A stretch of DNA of 64,000 nt from Vulcanimicrobiota bacterium (GCA_023447635.1 JAEXNA010000254.1:43676-107675), one strand, 5' to 3'; shown: positions 1-8,984, counted from the first letter of the stretch. The notes: generated by a model not told the origin, from the sequence alone. Numbers and translations are program-made.

Positions 1-458
1 CAGTAGTCGGTAAAAACCAGTTGGCCTCCCGGCCGCAGCGATCGTCGTAGGCCTTCGAGCAAGCGTGGCTTGTCATGAATGTGTAGAAACGCGTCGCGGC
101 TGTAGACAGCGTCGAACTCGGCTTCGAACTCTAACGCCGCAGCGTCGCCCTGGACGATGCTCACGCGATCTTCCAACCCTCGCTCGACGCAGCGCCGCTG
201 TGCGACCTCGATCATATTGCGCGAAAGGTCGACCCCGACCGCCCTCCAACCGAACTCCTGGGCCATCAGGAAGGCGCTGCCGCCCACGCCGCAACAGACG
301 TCAAGCACTCGCGCTTCGCCGGGTAGCCGAAGACTGTTCAGCATCTCGCGAGCCTTGTCGGCCCCACCGGGGCTGATAAACCCCTCACCCCAGACCGCTT
401 CGTAATCGCCAATCGAGGCCGGGGTGTACTGCACCGTATCGAGAAAATCCGAGTTCAT
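1..458 (-). CDS. SAM-dependent methyltransferase, phosphoethanolamine N-methyltransferase-like (3' end cut by window edge)
   Basis: The 152 visible codons are the N-terminal part of a class I methyltransferase; the rest lies left of base 1. The sequence begins MNSDFLDTVQY and continues YEAVWGEGFISPGG, which matches the YE-VFG-GF-S-GG signature of phosphoethanolamine N-methyltransferases. The glycine-rich SAM motif I follows (VLDVCCGVGGSAF), then a VGVDLS acidic loop, a GDA segment and a YSRDAFLHIHDK motif. Family members methylate small amines such as phosphoethanolamine with SAM in the cytoplasm. The start is the ATG at 456-458; no strong ribosome site precedes it. It is divergent from the next gene. 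The substrate is inferred from the signature only, and other small-molecule methyltransferases share it. Confidence 0.8.
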   Translation of the reverse strand, partial: MNSDFLDTVQYTPASIGDYEAVWGEGFISPGGADKAREMLNSLRLPGEARVLDVCCGVGGSAFLMAQEFGWRAVGVDLSRNMIEVAQRRCVERGLEDRVSIVQGDAAALEFEAEFDAVYSRDAFLHIHDKPRLLEGLRRSLRPGGQLVFTDY

Positions 459-537
459 GCGGCTTTCCTTACTCGGCTCGACGGTCCATTCCTCGGAAGA
501 CAGGGGAGGAGGCGCGAGCGGATTCGAAGGAGCCCGC

Positions 538-1206
538 GTGTCAAAACCCGTGTCCGTCCCCAAACCGCTGCTCGCTGCCCTGGGCGCTCTGCTCCTTCTC
601 AGCCTGCTCGCTGTGGCGTACCTGATGGGGCAGCGGAACGCCGGCCCCGCGCCGGCCACTCCAACCGCGTCACCTCCGGCGATGATCACCGAAGCCACCC
701 CAGCCCAGCGCAGTCTCGAGGATCGTCTCGATGCGCTCGACAAGCGGGTCGGGGCCCATCAGCAGCAGTTGGGCCAGACGTCCGCGCCCGCCGCCTCGAC
801 CTCCACCTCAGCTCCTGTCCCCTCGGACCCGTCTCGCAAGGCTTACTTCGAGCAACTCGATGCCGTCCTGGGACGCAGCGCCTTCGCCAGCCCCGAGCCG
901 TTCGCGGCGAAGTTGATGCCACAGGCCATGGCGGGAGGCAAGGACGAACTGCGCCAGGTTCTCGACCGCACCGAGCAGGCGCGAGCCGCCGTAGCCGCCA
1001 TCGTTCCGCCGGCCGACTGCCAGGAGCATCACGCCCTGGTCGTCGAGCAGCTCGACGTCGCTTTAGACCTGCTGCGTGAGGTACAGGACGCCAACGCCAC
1101 CACCTCGGTCGAGGCTTTGAATGCAACGGCCGCCCGAGTCGAAGCGTCGCAAAAACAGGCTCAACGGCTGCAACAGATCGACCGCGAGCTACGACCCGCT
1201 CTATAA
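538..1206 (+). CDS. Membrane-anchored protein of unknown function
   Basis: A 222-residue protein. I chose the GTG at 538 because AAGGAG lies 8 bases before it; the in-frame ATG at 424 would overlap the divergent methyltransferase. Residues 9-28 form one hydrophobic segment (LLAALGALLLLSLLAVAYLM), probably an uncleaved anchor. A Pro/Ala/Thr-rich linker, a short coiled-coil-like stretch (LEDRLDALDKRV) and a helical Ala/Leu/Glu-rich domain with one cysteine (ADCQEHH) follow. This suggests a domain held outside the inner membrane. I recognise no family. The gene ends just before a terminator that serves the facing gene. Confidence 0.75.
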   Translation: MSKPVSVPKPLLAALGALLLLSLLAVAYLMGQRNAGPAPATPTASPPAMITEATPAQRSLEDRLDALDKRVGAHQQQLGQTSAPAASTSTSAPVPSDPSRKAYFEQLDAVLGRSAFASPEPFAAKLMPQAMAGGKDELRQVLDRTEQARAAVAAIVPPADCQEHHALVVEQLDVALDLLREVQDANATTSVEALNATAARVEASQKQAQRLQQIDRELRPAL

Positions 1207-1247
1207 AAAAGGCCCCGCTTCGAGTGTCCGACTCGAGGCGAGGCCCT
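1205..1247 (-). terminator. Intrinsic terminator of the dihydropyrimidinase gene
   Basis: Imperfect 15-bp stem with arms at 1211-1225 and 1231-1245. It is followed on the minus strand by six T (A-run 1205-1210). It stands between two convergent genes and may act weakly on the plus strand too. Confidence 0.75.
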
Positions 1248-1266
1248 TGGGTACAGCGTCTGAAGC

Positions 1267-2649
1267 TTAGAAGTGCTGAGGCTTGCGACGCAGCAGCTTG
1301 CCGCGCGTCTTGTCGCCAACGTACTTGCCGTCCTTGACCGCGAGTTGCCCACGCACGGTCACGTGGGTCGGCTTACCGTCGATCTCCATGCCCTCGAACC
1401 CGCTGTAGTCGTTGTTCACGCTGTGCTCGGCGGCCGTGATCGTGCCCCGGTAGTTCGGGTCGTAAATCACCAGGTCGGCGTCGCTGCCCACAGCAATGGA
1501 ACCCTTCTTAGGGAACAGGCCGAACAGTTTGGCCGATTTGGTGCTGGCCGAATCGACGAAGCGATGGATATCGAGATTGCCCCGGCTCACGCCATAGGTG
1601 TAGAGCAGATTCACGCGGTCTTCGATGGCCGGGATGCCGTTAGGGATGGCGGTAAAAGCGTCTTTGCCCATCTCTTTCTGAGCCACATCGAAGGGGCAGT
1701 GGTCGGTGCCGACGGTGTCGACCAGACCCTGAGCCAGGCCGTCCCAAAGGGCTTTCTGGTTGCTCTTGTCGCGCAGCGGCGGCGACATCACGTGTTTAGC
1801 GCCCTCTACCCCGCCGCGTTCGGCGTAGGTCTTGTCGAGCATGAAGTGCGGGATCACCGACTCGACGTAAAGCGGAATGCCGCGCTGCTTGGCAGCGACC
1901 GCGGCCTGCAAAGCAGGCGCGCAGGACAGGTGCACCACGTATCCGGTGGCGCCGGTGTTTTCCAGGAAGCTAGCAAAGCGGTTGGTGCCTTCGGCCTCGA
2001 CCGACTCGGGGCGGCTGGGCTCGTGCCATTCGGCGCCCGTCTTGCCTTCGGCCAGCAGTTTCTCTTGCAGGCGACCGACCAGTTCGGCGTTCTCGCAGTG
2101 GGCGGTCACGATCACTCCCAGTTCTTTGGCCAGGAGCATGGTCTGGTACATCTCGTCGTCGGTCACGCCGAAGAAGTTCTTGTAGGAGAGGAAGATCTTG
2201 AACGACGAGATGCCGTCGGCTACGATTTCGCGTAGCTGCTGCTTGGTGGTCTCGTCGAATTTCGAGATCCCCATGTGGAAAGTGTAGTCGCAGGCGCTGC
2301 TCCCTTCGGCCTTGGACTTCCACAGTTCGTAGCCGTCTTTCAAGGCGTCCTCGGTCCGATTGGGACAGCACATCTCGATGTAACAGGTCGTTCCGCCGAC
2401 CAGGGCGGCCTTGCTGGCCGTCTCGTGAGTGTCTTTAGCGAAGGTGCCCATGAACGGCAGGTAGATGTGCACGTGCGGATCGATGAAGCCGGGGAAAACG
2501 TATTTGCCGCTGGCGTCGACGACTTCGGCGCCTTCGGGCACGTCCAGGTTCTGTCCGATGCGAGTGATGGTTTCGTTCTCGACGTAGATGTCGGCGACAT
2601 AACGCGAGTCGGCGGTAATGATCTCGCCATTTTTCACAAGTAGTGCCAC
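1267..2649 (-). CDS. hydA: Dihydropyrimidinase / D-hydantoinase
   Basis: A 460-residue cyclic amidohydrolase of normal family length. It opens the ring of 5,6-dihydrouracil, dihydrothymine or hydantoins in reductive pyrimidine breakdown, in the cytoplasm. Visible metal ligands are His59 and His61 (DPHVH), the lysine to be carboxylated Lys151 (FKIFLSYK), His184 (AHCEN), His240 (VVHLSC) and Asp316 (GTDHCPF). Tyr156 is the substrate tyrosine, and the NGIPAIEDR loop is typical of this subgroup rather than of dihydroorotase or allantoinase. The gene stands alone and ends at its own terminator. No other pyrimidine catabolic gene is next to it, so the natural substrate is open. Confidence 0.93.
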   Translation of the reverse strand: MALLVKNGEIITADSRYVADIYVENETITRIGQNLDVPEGAEVVDASGKYVFPGFIDPHVHIYLPFMGTFAKDTHETASKAALVGGTTCYIEMCCPNRTEDALKDGYELWKSKAEGSSACDYTFHMGISKFDETTKQQLREIVADGISSFKIFLSYKNFFGVTDDEMYQTMLLAKELGVIVTAHCENAELVGRLQEKLLAEGKTGAEWHEPSRPESVEAEGTNRFASFLENTGATGYVVHLSCAPALQAAVAAKQRGIPLYVESVIPHFMLDKTYAERGGVEGAKHVMSPPLRDKSNQKALWDGLAQGLVDTVGTDHCPFDVAQKEMGKDAFTAIPNGIPAIEDRVNLLYTYGVSRGNLDIHRFVDSASTKSAKLFGLFPKKGSIAVGSDADLVIYDPNYRGTITAAEHSVNNDYSGFEGMEIDGKPTHVTVRGQLAVKDGKYVGDKTRGKLLRRKPQHF

Positions 2650-2741
2650 GGGGATACCTCCAGGGAAAGTTGTCCCCGGCGTTTCTTCGCCCAGCCTTAG
2701 GCACCTATCAGTAGCCCAAAAAAGCTTGTCGTCAAACGAAG

Positions 2742-2772
2742 AAAGCCCCGGGGCTGAGGGCCCCGGGGCTTT
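2742..2772 (-). terminator. Perfect 13-bp stem-loop terminator
   Basis: Arms 2742-2754 and 2760-2772 (AAAGCCCCGGGGC and its exact complement) with a five-base loop. It lies just past the stop of the 2786-3334 minus-strand gene. The tail holds only short T tracts, so it works mainly by stem strength. Confidence 0.75.
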
Positions 2773-2785
2773 GGGTGGTCAAGCT

Positions 2786-3334
2786 TTAGTCGCGGTCTTC
2801 GGCCGACTTCAGGTCGTTGTCGTAAAGCGGGACGTCAGCGGTGTCGCGATAGATGTCGCCGTCAAGTTCATCGAGAGCGATGTCGCGGATGAACGCCTTC
2901 GAGACCCAGAAGACGCCTTCGTAGCTGCCGATGGCCAGTTCGTCAGAGCGCTCGGACATCACCTGGTAGGGCTCTTCGGCCCGCAGATGCACGACGACGT
3001 CGGTGTTCAGGTTGGCGTTCTGGGCAAACACCTGGGTGTCGCCGTTCCAGATCAGCGCCTGGTTGGGGACCTCGATGAGCATTCCGTTGTCGGCTTTGAT
3101 CAGGGTGTGCGAAGCGTTGACGCCGGTGACTTTCCCTTCGAACGACACGGGGTTCTTGAAGATGATCTTCTGGCCGGGCTCCAGGCTCCATTCATACTTG
3201 GTATGATTGCTGTACTCGCGATGCTGAGGCGCGTAGCCGTCGCGGTGGCCTTCCTTGTGGTCCCCGGCAAAGGCGGGGGCGGCAAGGATCACGGAGGCGG
3301 TCAGGGCGGTAGCGAGGATGTGTTTGATGTTCAT
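2786..3334 (-). CDS. Secreted protein of unknown function
   Basis: A 182-residue protein with a classical signal peptide at residues 1-23 (MNIKHILATALTASVILAA then PAFAG), predicted to be cut after AFA. The mature part is acidic and His-rich near its start. It contains two short beta-like stretches (KIIFKNPVSFEGKVTGV and GMLIEVPNQALIWNGD) that look like a small beta-barrel or hinge, and it ends in an acidic tail. TAGGAG precedes the ATG by about 13 bases. No family recognised. The position between terminators suggests a single-gene transcript. Confidence 0.8.
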   Translation of the reverse strand: MNIKHILATALTASVILAAPAFAGDHKEGHRDGYAPQHREYSNHTKYEWSLEPGQKIIFKNPVSFEGKVTGVNASHTLIKADNGMLIEVPNQALIWNGDTQVFAQNANLNTDVVVHLRAEEPYQVMSERSDELAIGSYEGVFWVSKAFIRDIALDELDGDIYRDTADVPLYDNDLKSAEDRD

Positions 3335-3587
3335 GGCGGTGTTGTTCTCCTAACTCGTCTTGGTTGCACCGGTTGGTCCGGCGTCTCTCTACGTCCCAAT
3401 CTAGCGGCCCCGGTCTCCACGGCCATTATGCATGGTTATGAGCCTCGAATATCCGCATGGACCGACCGCTTGGGTAACACTCGAGGCTATCCTCTGGAGG
3501 GTATCCGTCCCGGCCTGGTGGGAAGGCAGGGGGTCGGGAGGTGACGAGCCAACTCTTCCGGAGAAGATTCCAGGTGGAGGTTCCAGC

Positions 3588-3971
3588 ATGGCGAGAGACC
3601 CTTATGACGACCCCAGCGACGAAGAGCTCGAGGCGTCCGGCGCCAACGACTGGTTCAGCGACAGTCTGGCTCAGCAGGCTAAACGCGACGCCCAGCTCAA
3701 GGCGGGCTTGAACCCGGACACCCGCTCGGTGAAGAAGGGGAAGGAGCAGCTGAGAAGTCTGCTCGAGTTGCCGCCGGACCTGAACCCGGAAGAGCCGGCC
3801 CCGGACCTTTTTGCCAACGAGCGGGAGGCGGCTCGGAAGGGCAACTCTTCTCTATCGTCGCTGATGGGCGACTTGAACGAGAGCCGCAACGCAGACCAGG
3901 ATCTGCTGCGCGACATGTTCGGCGCGGCGCCCTCGAAAGGGACGCCGCGCCAAGGACCGCGGAAGCGCTAA
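3588..3971 (+). CDS. Small hydrophilic protein of unknown function
   Basis: A 127-residue acidic, probably soluble protein starting MARDPYDDPSDEELEASG. The ATG at 3588 has GGTGGAGG about 8 bases upstream, so I prefer it over the open extension back to 3432. The sequence is rich in Glu, Asp, Leu and Lys with Pro-rich linkers (LPPDLNPEEPAPDLF) and looks largely disordered. Its stop overlaps the stop of the convergent DUF2786 gene by four bases. No family recognised. The 253 bases before it show no further gene. Confidence 0.65.
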   Translation: MARDPYDDPSDEELEASGANDWFSDSLAQQAKRDAQLKAGLNPDTRSVKKGKEQLRSLLELPPDLNPEEPAPDLFANEREAARKGNSSLSSLMGDLNESRNADQDLLRDMFGAAPSKGTPRQGPRKR

Positions 3972-4753
3972 CCGCGCCCCGGCGGAAGGGCCGCCCGGCG
4001 GCCTCCCCCCAGGTCCAGATTCGATCCGGCCGTGTAGCCCGAGGCGTAGGCGTCGTGTTGGACACCCCGGCTGCGGGTCGTGGTCGTATGAATGCCGATC
4101 TCGGCGGCGCGCTGACGCACGGCTTGCAGCTTGCGCCCGAACAGCTCTAAAGCGCTAGAGCTTTGCTGAAGCGCGGCGGCGCGTTCTTGCTCTTCTCGAA
4201 GCACGCGGTCGTGCTCTTCCTTGACCTTATCGCCCACACCCCGACCCGCGCCTTTGCGGAAGTCGTTCTTGCGCTTGACCGGTTGGCCGCGCCCCCACAC
4301 TTTACAAAGCCGCTCGATCTCGTCGACGCAGAAGAAAAACAGACGCTTGGTGTTCTCGACGTCTTTCTGAGCGCCAATGATGCAAAGCTGGCTTCGGGTA
4401 CGCTGGGTGAACCAGCTGTGCTCGACGCGTGAGGCGCTGTAGCTCATGCAGTGGTTGACCTTGGCCAGCGTGGATAAGAGGTGCTGTTTCCAAAGCGGGT
4501 AGCCGTTCATCGAGTCTTCCTCGAACACCGGCCCGTCGAACAGCTCCTCTGGCTCGCCAGAGGCTGCCCCTTCCAGGTCGGCGCTCTCGATCTGGTACTC
4601 CAGCATGAGGCGCATCATGGTCGCAGCCGCCGTGGCGGTCTCGTTGACGTTGCCGGTCGGGCACTCGGACAGCGCCTTGAGTTTGGCCAGCTTATCGAGC
4701 AGTCGCTTCTGCTCGTCCTGGCCCATTTGGGAAAAGTTGGTCGCGGAACTCAT
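3968..4753 (-). CDS. DUF2786 domain-containing protein
   Basis: About 261 residues from the ATG at 4753 (MSSATNFSQMG); a GTG at 4795 would add 14 residues. Residues 11-55 match the DUF2786 pattern: LDKLAKLKALSE, then NETATAAATMMRLMLEYQI. The rest fits the companion domain usually found with it (WKQHLLSTLAKVNHC, CIIGAQKDVENTKRLF), followed by a basic, Gly-rich tail. DUF2786 proteins occur in phages and bacteria and have no proven biochemical role. Neighbours do not clarify its job. Confidence 0.8.
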   Translation of the reverse strand: MSSATNFSQMGQDEQKRLLDKLAKLKALSECPTGNVNETATAAATMMRLMLEYQIESADLEGAASGEPEELFDGPVFEEDSMNGYPLWKQHLLSTLAKVNHCMSYSASRVEHSWFTQRTRSQLCIIGAQKDVENTKRLFFFCVDEIERLCKVWGRGQPVKRKNDFRKGAGRGVGDKVKEEHDRVLREEQERAAALQQSSSALELFGRKLQAVRQRAAEIGIHTTTTRSRGVQHDAYASGYTAGSNLDLGGGRRAALPPGRG

Positions 4754-4960
4754 CCGGGCGCCTTCGCCGTCATCAGCGAGGCGCCTTGCGAACACGGTAT
4801 CGATTTTAGACAGATTTCTTTGAAGGAAATTCCATGTCCGGGTGTGACAGAATCTGACATAGGCATGTGCTGGTGAGGCTGGGTCTGGCGGGGTCAGAGG
4901 ACCTGCCGGCCCTCGCTCAAACCTTCCCTCTTATCGACTCGATGGGATGGGGAACGCGCG

Positions 4961-6952
4961 ATGCAAGAGCTGAATATGATGCTGGCTGATCTGGCGGGGG
5001 AAGGGGACGTCGAGTCCTCGGGTGTTTTCACGCTGAGTCTGGAGAAGGCCGGAGAGAAGCTGGCCGCTTACCGCCTGCTGAATCCGGGGCTGTTCGTGCT
5101 GAACCTGGTGGCGGCCGCCGTCTGCGCCGAAGCCCGCGAGTTTCGCATCGAGACGCGGGAGTCGCAGACCGCGTTCTTCTACGACTCGAACGTCGATTTT
5201 TCCGACCCCGAACTCGAGCGTCTGTTCGCCTACATTTTGGAGCCGTCGGCTCCGGCCTATTTACGCGAGTTGGCTCTGGCGGTGCACGGAGCGATGTCGC
5301 TGCCCGAAAAGCCGGTTTTGAGACTGCACCTGGTCGGGCCGCGCACCTGCCGCGAGATGGTGATCAGCGAAGGCAGCATCGCCCTGAATCCGGCCTCGAT
5401 GGGCCCCATGGGCATCACCGTAAGGATTGAGTATCCTCAGGTGGGCGGCTGGACCCGGCTGTTCGACAATCGAGTGGCCCGTCGGGCTGAACCGCTGAAC
5501 CATCTTTTCCATTTCTGCCGCTACGCACCCATGACCATCATCAACAACGGCAAGGCGCAGGGGTCCCGGGTGACGGGCGGCATCTACGACCAGTCGGTGT
5601 TTGCCTGGCGGTATCTGAAAGGGGTGCAGCCGCTGCGGGTGGTCAACCCCGAGCGTCGCTTCGACCTGACGCTGAGCCAGCGGACCGAAAGCCCTATCGC
5701 CAGTTCCGTGGTGCTGTCGTTTTTGGCTGACGTCGATGCCAAGAACGAGGGTTTGCTGCTGATCTCGCGCGGCGTGGCGTTCCGCCGTCCCTCTTTTGTG
5801 CTGGGCTTTTCCATGGCGCAGGCGGTGGTGACCGCCGACCATCTCGAAAAGAACCTGTCCCAGTCGGACCTGGTCGAAGGGCCGGAGTTCGAGGAGTTGA
5901 TGGCGGTTCTTCGGGGAGAGGTCGAGAGCCTCATTCTGGAAGTCTGCAGCAACCCGCCTCCGGGCTGGTCGGTGGCGACCTCGAACGCCTTTGGTCGTCA
6001 GTTAGAGGCCCGCTACCGCGACGTCGAAGAGGTGCCGATGCCGGTGCAGATGTTCCGGCGTTTGCAGACGATGGAGGCGGAGTGTTCGACCACCGAGGGC
6101 CAGGAGCGCCAGGTCGAGTTCTGGCGCGAACTGAGCGCGGGGGACGTGGCGGCCGGCAAACGGTACGGGAGGGACCTGGCCAAGTTTTTCCGAGCGACGG
6201 CGGGGCGACGATTGGCCTCGGGGGTGTGGCTAGACGCCCAGCGCTGCCTTCACCACCTGGCCCAGATCGAGGGGCGGCCCGACGACGGGCTGCGCCTGGT
6301 CGCCATGGTGATGGGAGGGCAGGGCGAGTCGGCCCGCGCGCTGGCCGAGGCTAATCCGCAGATGCCGGGCTACACCCCGATGCTGGCCTATATGCTGGGC
6401 TGGACGGACCGGTTAGAGAGCCAACACCCGATGGGGACGTTCTTACACTTTCAGCGCTGCATGGAAGAGGGCCGGTCCGAGGAGGCGAGGGGAGTGGCGG
6501 CGGCCCTGGAGGCGGTCGACGGAAGTGCGATTCTGTACCTCTGGCTGGGCTGGTACGCCATCTCGCTGGGAGATTACGGGCGAGCGGCTCGGCAGTGGGA
6601 ACGCTGCCTGGGCCGACTTTCGGTCGAAGAGCGGGAGCGCTGGGCCAACATTCTCTGGCCTGACCTGACCGGTAAGGTGAGCTTTTTAGAGCAGGTGCGC
6701 TGGCAGGCCCGGCGGGGACTGGACGAACTGCAGATGTCGCTAAACCAGCGGCGACAGTCCGGCTATGCGTCGAGTCAGACGACGCATCCGGCCCGCTGGG
6801 CGCGCGGGGTGTGGAGGGCCCTGATCGAGGGGCAGTCGCGAACGGCCCGAGAGGCGTTCCTGAACGGCTACCTTACCTCGCTGATCCGGATTCATGAACT
6901 CGAACTCGAGCCGCTGACCTCCAGCGCCGGCCCGCTGGCTCCGTTCCGATAG
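4961..6952 (+). CDS. Large protein of unknown function, paralogue of the 11102-12385 product; possible degenerate GHKL/HSP90-like N-terminus
   Basis: A 663-residue soluble protein without signal peptide. Residues 19-65 and residues 24-70 of the 11102 product share one pattern: S-GVFT, then KA--KLA-Y-L--P---VL, then a helix with A-V--EA and I-V/I. This layout (helix, alanine-rich motif, strand) resembles the ATP-binding start of GHKL/HSP90 proteins but lacks a clear Asn or DxGxG, so any nucleotide binding is speculation. Residues 350-663 are mostly helical with TPR-like spacing (LYLWLGWYAISLGDYGRAA-QWERCL). The start ATG has only a weak ribosome site; ATG 4973 is an alternative. The gene is divergent from the DUF2786 gene. 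Confidence 0.8.
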   Translation: MQELNMMLADLAGEGDVESSGVFTLSLEKAGEKLAAYRLLNPGLFVLNLVAAAVCAEAREFRIETRESQTAFFYDSNVDFSDPELERLFAYILEPSAPAYLRELALAVHGAMSLPEKPVLRLHLVGPRTCREMVISEGSIALNPASMGPMGITVRIEYPQVGGWTRLFDNRVARRAEPLNHLFHFCRYAPMTIINNGKAQGSRVTGGIYDQSVFAWRYLKGVQPLRVVNPERRFDLTLSQRTESPIASSVVLSFLADVDAKNEGLLLISRGVAFRRPSFVLGFSMAQAVVTADHLEKNLSQSDLVEGPEFEELMAVLRGEVESLILEVCSNPPPGWSVATSNAFGRQLEARYRDVEEVPMPVQMFRRLQTMEAECSTTEGQERQVEFWRELSAGDVAAGKRYGRDLAKFFRATAGRRLASGVWLDAQRCLHHLAQIEGRPDDGLRLVAMVMGGQGESARALAEANPQMPGYTPMLAYMLGWTDRLESQHPMGTFLHFQRCMEEGRSEEARGVAAALEAVDGSAILYLWLGWYAISLGDYGRAARQWERCLGRLSVEERERWANILWPDLTGKVSFLEQVRWQARRGLDELQMSLNQRRQSGYASSQTTHPARWARGVWRALIEGQSRTAREAFLNGYLTSLIRIHELELEPLTSSAGPLAPFR

Positions 6953-6979
6953 AACCGCGGGGCCTTCGCAGGGGGCCGG

Positions 6980-7019
6980 AAAAAAAAAGGCCCCGTCACG
7001 CGTTACTGGCGTGCGGGGC
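6980..7019 (-). terminator. Intrinsic terminator of the 7072-7671 gene
   Basis: Stem GCCCCG (6990-6995) with CGGGGC (7014-7019) plus CACGC (6997-7001) with GCGTG (7009-7013), one bulged base. Followed on the minus strand by nine T (A-run 6980-6988). Confidence 0.85.
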
Positions 7020-7071
7020 TCGCTGGGAAAAGAAGGGGCGCTCTTGTCGGCGCCGCCCAAAGGGGTGGGAA

Positions 7072-7671
7072 CTACTCGACCGGGACCCAGAAAAGGCGCA
7101 TCTTGGTCGCCTTGGCGTGAAGGGGAAGTTCGGCCGGGTTCAGGGGCGTGAAGTCGCCCTTGAGTTTGCCTTGGACCCGATAGGCTTCGAGCGGGAAGTG
7201 CACTTGTAGACCGGGTAGGTCGGGGCTTTCGGCCACCAGGGCTTCCAGCATGTAGGCGTAGTGCAGTTTGGTGTCGCTGAGGTTGGCCTTGACCTGCTTC
7301 CAGGTCGAAGCGGGGGCGAAGTTGCCCTGATAGGCGACGCGCCAGTCGGTGATCTCGAGTTCGATGACTCGCTTCTGATCGTCGAGCAGGGCGCGACCCA
7401 GATAAAAACCGTTGTGGTACAGCTTCAGCGAAGTTCGAACGAAGCGGCGTCCGTCTTCATTCCAGTCCTCTTCTTGGAAGCTCTTGGTGGTGAGGCCAGG
7501 GAAGGAGCAGGCGCTGGGCGCGGGCGCGCCAAGCTGGAGGTCTTCGAGTCCCTGCATGGTTAGCACGGGATAAGCAGGGCGCTCCGGCTCCTTGTGGCTT
7601 TTCGGCTGCTCGACGGCCTGGGCTGAAACCAGGCAGAACGCGGTGAGCAGCGTCACGATAAGGTATCTCAT
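7072..7671 (-). CDS. Secreted protein of unknown function
   Basis: A 199-residue protein with a signal peptide at residues 1-19 (MRYLIVTLLTAFCLVSAQA). The mature chain holds LEDLQLGAPAPSACSFPGL and then alternating strand-like stretches (RTSLKLYHNGFYLGRALLDD, VIELEITDWRVAYQG), which suggests a small beta-rich periplasmic domain. It has one cysteine in the mature part, so no internal disulfide is expected. It ends at a strong terminator and is transcribed alone. No family recognised. Confidence 0.8.
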   Translation of the reverse strand: MRYLIVTLLTAFCLVSAQAVEQPKSHKEPERPAYPVLTMQGLEDLQLGAPAPSACSFPGLTTKSFQEEDWNEDGRRFVRTSLKLYHNGFYLGRALLDDQKRVIELEITDWRVAYQGNFAPASTWKQVKANLSDTKLHYAYMLEALVAESPDLPGLQVHFPLEAYRVQGKLKGDFTPLNPAELPLHAKATKMRLFWVPVE

Positions 7672-7852
7672 TGGGCCCCTGCTACTCGCCCTGTCCGGGG
7701 ATTCCCCCTTTTCGGGACAAATCTACCTGGAATAGTATACCTTCTGGCGGGACCCACTAGCTCCAGAGGTCGCCCCCGAGAGAGGCATTTTCTCAGAGCC
7801 AGGGAGGCGAGGGCGGCTCGCGGAGGGAGCCGGCTTCTGCTACCATGGCGGC

Positions 7853-8383
7853 ATGGCGATTCCGCGTTTTATCCCCAGCTACACGGTCGAGGACTATCGC
7901 CTCTGGGAGGGCCACTGGGAGCTGTGGTCCGGGGTCCCCGTGGCCATGAGCCCTTCGAGCGGGCGGGCGCATCAGCGCCTGGGGCTGAAGCTGCTCGACC
8001 TCTTCTCGGGCGAACTCAAGCGGGTGGGTTGCGCGGACTGCGAGCTGCTTTATGAGATCGACTGGATCGCTGCCCAGGACACGGTATTTCGCCCGGATCT
8101 GGTCATTACGTGTGACGGCCAGGAGACGCCTTTCCTGACGACCCCTCCTGCTCTGGTGGTCGAGATTCTGTCCCCGTCGACCCGCTCGCGCGACCTGCTT
8201 TACAAACGAGAGGCCTATGAGACCCTGGGGGTCCGCTATTACCTGCTCGCCGACCCCGACTCCCGAACCCTGACGGGGCTGGAGCTTAGCGGGGGACGCT
8301 ACGTCCAGAGCAAAGCCCCGGAACTACGACTGCACGACGGCTGCGCTATCTCTCCCGACTTCGAGACTCTATTTCAAGACTGA
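7853..8383 (+). CDS. Uma2 family (DUF820) putative PD-(D/E)XK nuclease
   Basis: A 176-residue protein of the usual Uma2 length. It shows the family core: a GxP motif near the start (WSGVPVAMSPSSGRAHQ), the conserved Asp82 in FRPDLVI, Glu104 in VVEILSPSTRSRD, and a Lys in YKREAY followed by GVRYYLL. These form the restriction-endonuclease-like active site. Uma2 proteins are abundant in cyanobacteria and other multi-copy genomes, and their biological role is not settled. There is no clear ribosome site. The 3' end overlaps the convergent phosphatase gene by 38 bases. Confidence 0.88.
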   Translation: MAIPRFIPSYTVEDYRLWEGHWELWSGVPVAMSPSSGRAHQRLGLKLLDLFSGELKRVGCADCELLYEIDWIAAQDTVFRPDLVITCDGQETPFLTTPPALVVEILSPSTRSRDLLYKREAYETLGVRYYLLADPDSRTLTGLELSGGRYVQSKAPELRLHDGCAISPDFETLFQD

Positions 8384-8984
8384 CCAGAGCCAGCGATACA
8401 TCATCCTGCAGTCCCCCCGATCGAAGGCGAACCAGGTCAACGAGACGGGGCGGCGTCGCGTCGTCGAAACCCGACTGGAGCAGCTCGAGAATGTTTTCCT
8501 CCGTGGTGTACTTGAACAGCCCGTCCGAGCCGATTAGGAGAGTCCCCGTCGTAAACGGAGCGCGTCGGAGCTTCGGCGTGGCGTCGCCGCTGCCCAGCAG
8601 CGGCTTCCGCTGCTGCCCCTGAGTCAGATCTTGAACACCGTTGGCCGTAGCCAGCCATGCTTCCGAGTCGCCAACGGAGGCCGTGACGACCTCGTCCTCG
8701 GTCACAGCGACCATCACTCCCGTGGTCTCGCCACACTCCTGTCGAACAGCGATTCTCTCGTCGAGAGCCCAGAAGGCACGGATCACCTGCTCGACGCTGG
8801 AAGAGGTCTCGGCAACCTGCAGCAACTCCGTCACAAAAAAATCGGCCGCTTCGCCTCCACCGCTGTATCCTCCAGCCCCGTCCGCCAGGAACACATAAAA
8901 GGCTTTCAGAGTCGGTAGACAGGCCACCCTATCCTGACTCTGACCCGCTTGGGCGATGTTAATCGAGGCGTGGGATGGTTTCAT
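8346..8984 (-). CDS. PP2C-type serine/threonine phosphatase
   Basis: About 212 residues from the ATG at 8984. The PP2C metal-site motifs are present in order: ADGAGGY (Asp35, Gly36), VGDSEAW (Asp106), GSDGL (Asp154) and QDDVSLAL (Asp194-195). It should remove phosphate from Ser/Thr residues using two Mn or Mg ions in the cytoplasm. No Ser/Thr kinase gene is visible in the window. The start lies inside the end of the upstream YcxB-like gene (26-base overlap) right after an A8 tract, with no ribosome site, so translation is probably coupled. An upstream extension to 9092 stays open but is not protein-like. Confidence 0.88.
   Translation of the reverse strand: MKPSHASINIAQAGQSQDRVACLPTLKAFYVFLADGAGGYSGGGEAADFFVTELLQVAETSSSVEQVIRAFWALDERIAVRQECGETTGVMVAVTEDEVVTASVGDSEAWLATANGVQDLTQGQQRKPLLGSGDATPKLRRAPFTTGTLLIGSDGLFKYTTEENILELLQSGFDDATPPRLVDLVRLRSGGLQDDVSLALVSLEIESRSRER

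Noticed and set aside
4843..4860. TGTGACA and TCTGACA as a CRP-like site before the 4961 gene
   Set aside because: The halves are direct, not inverted, so they do not form the GTGA-N6-TCAC palindrome.
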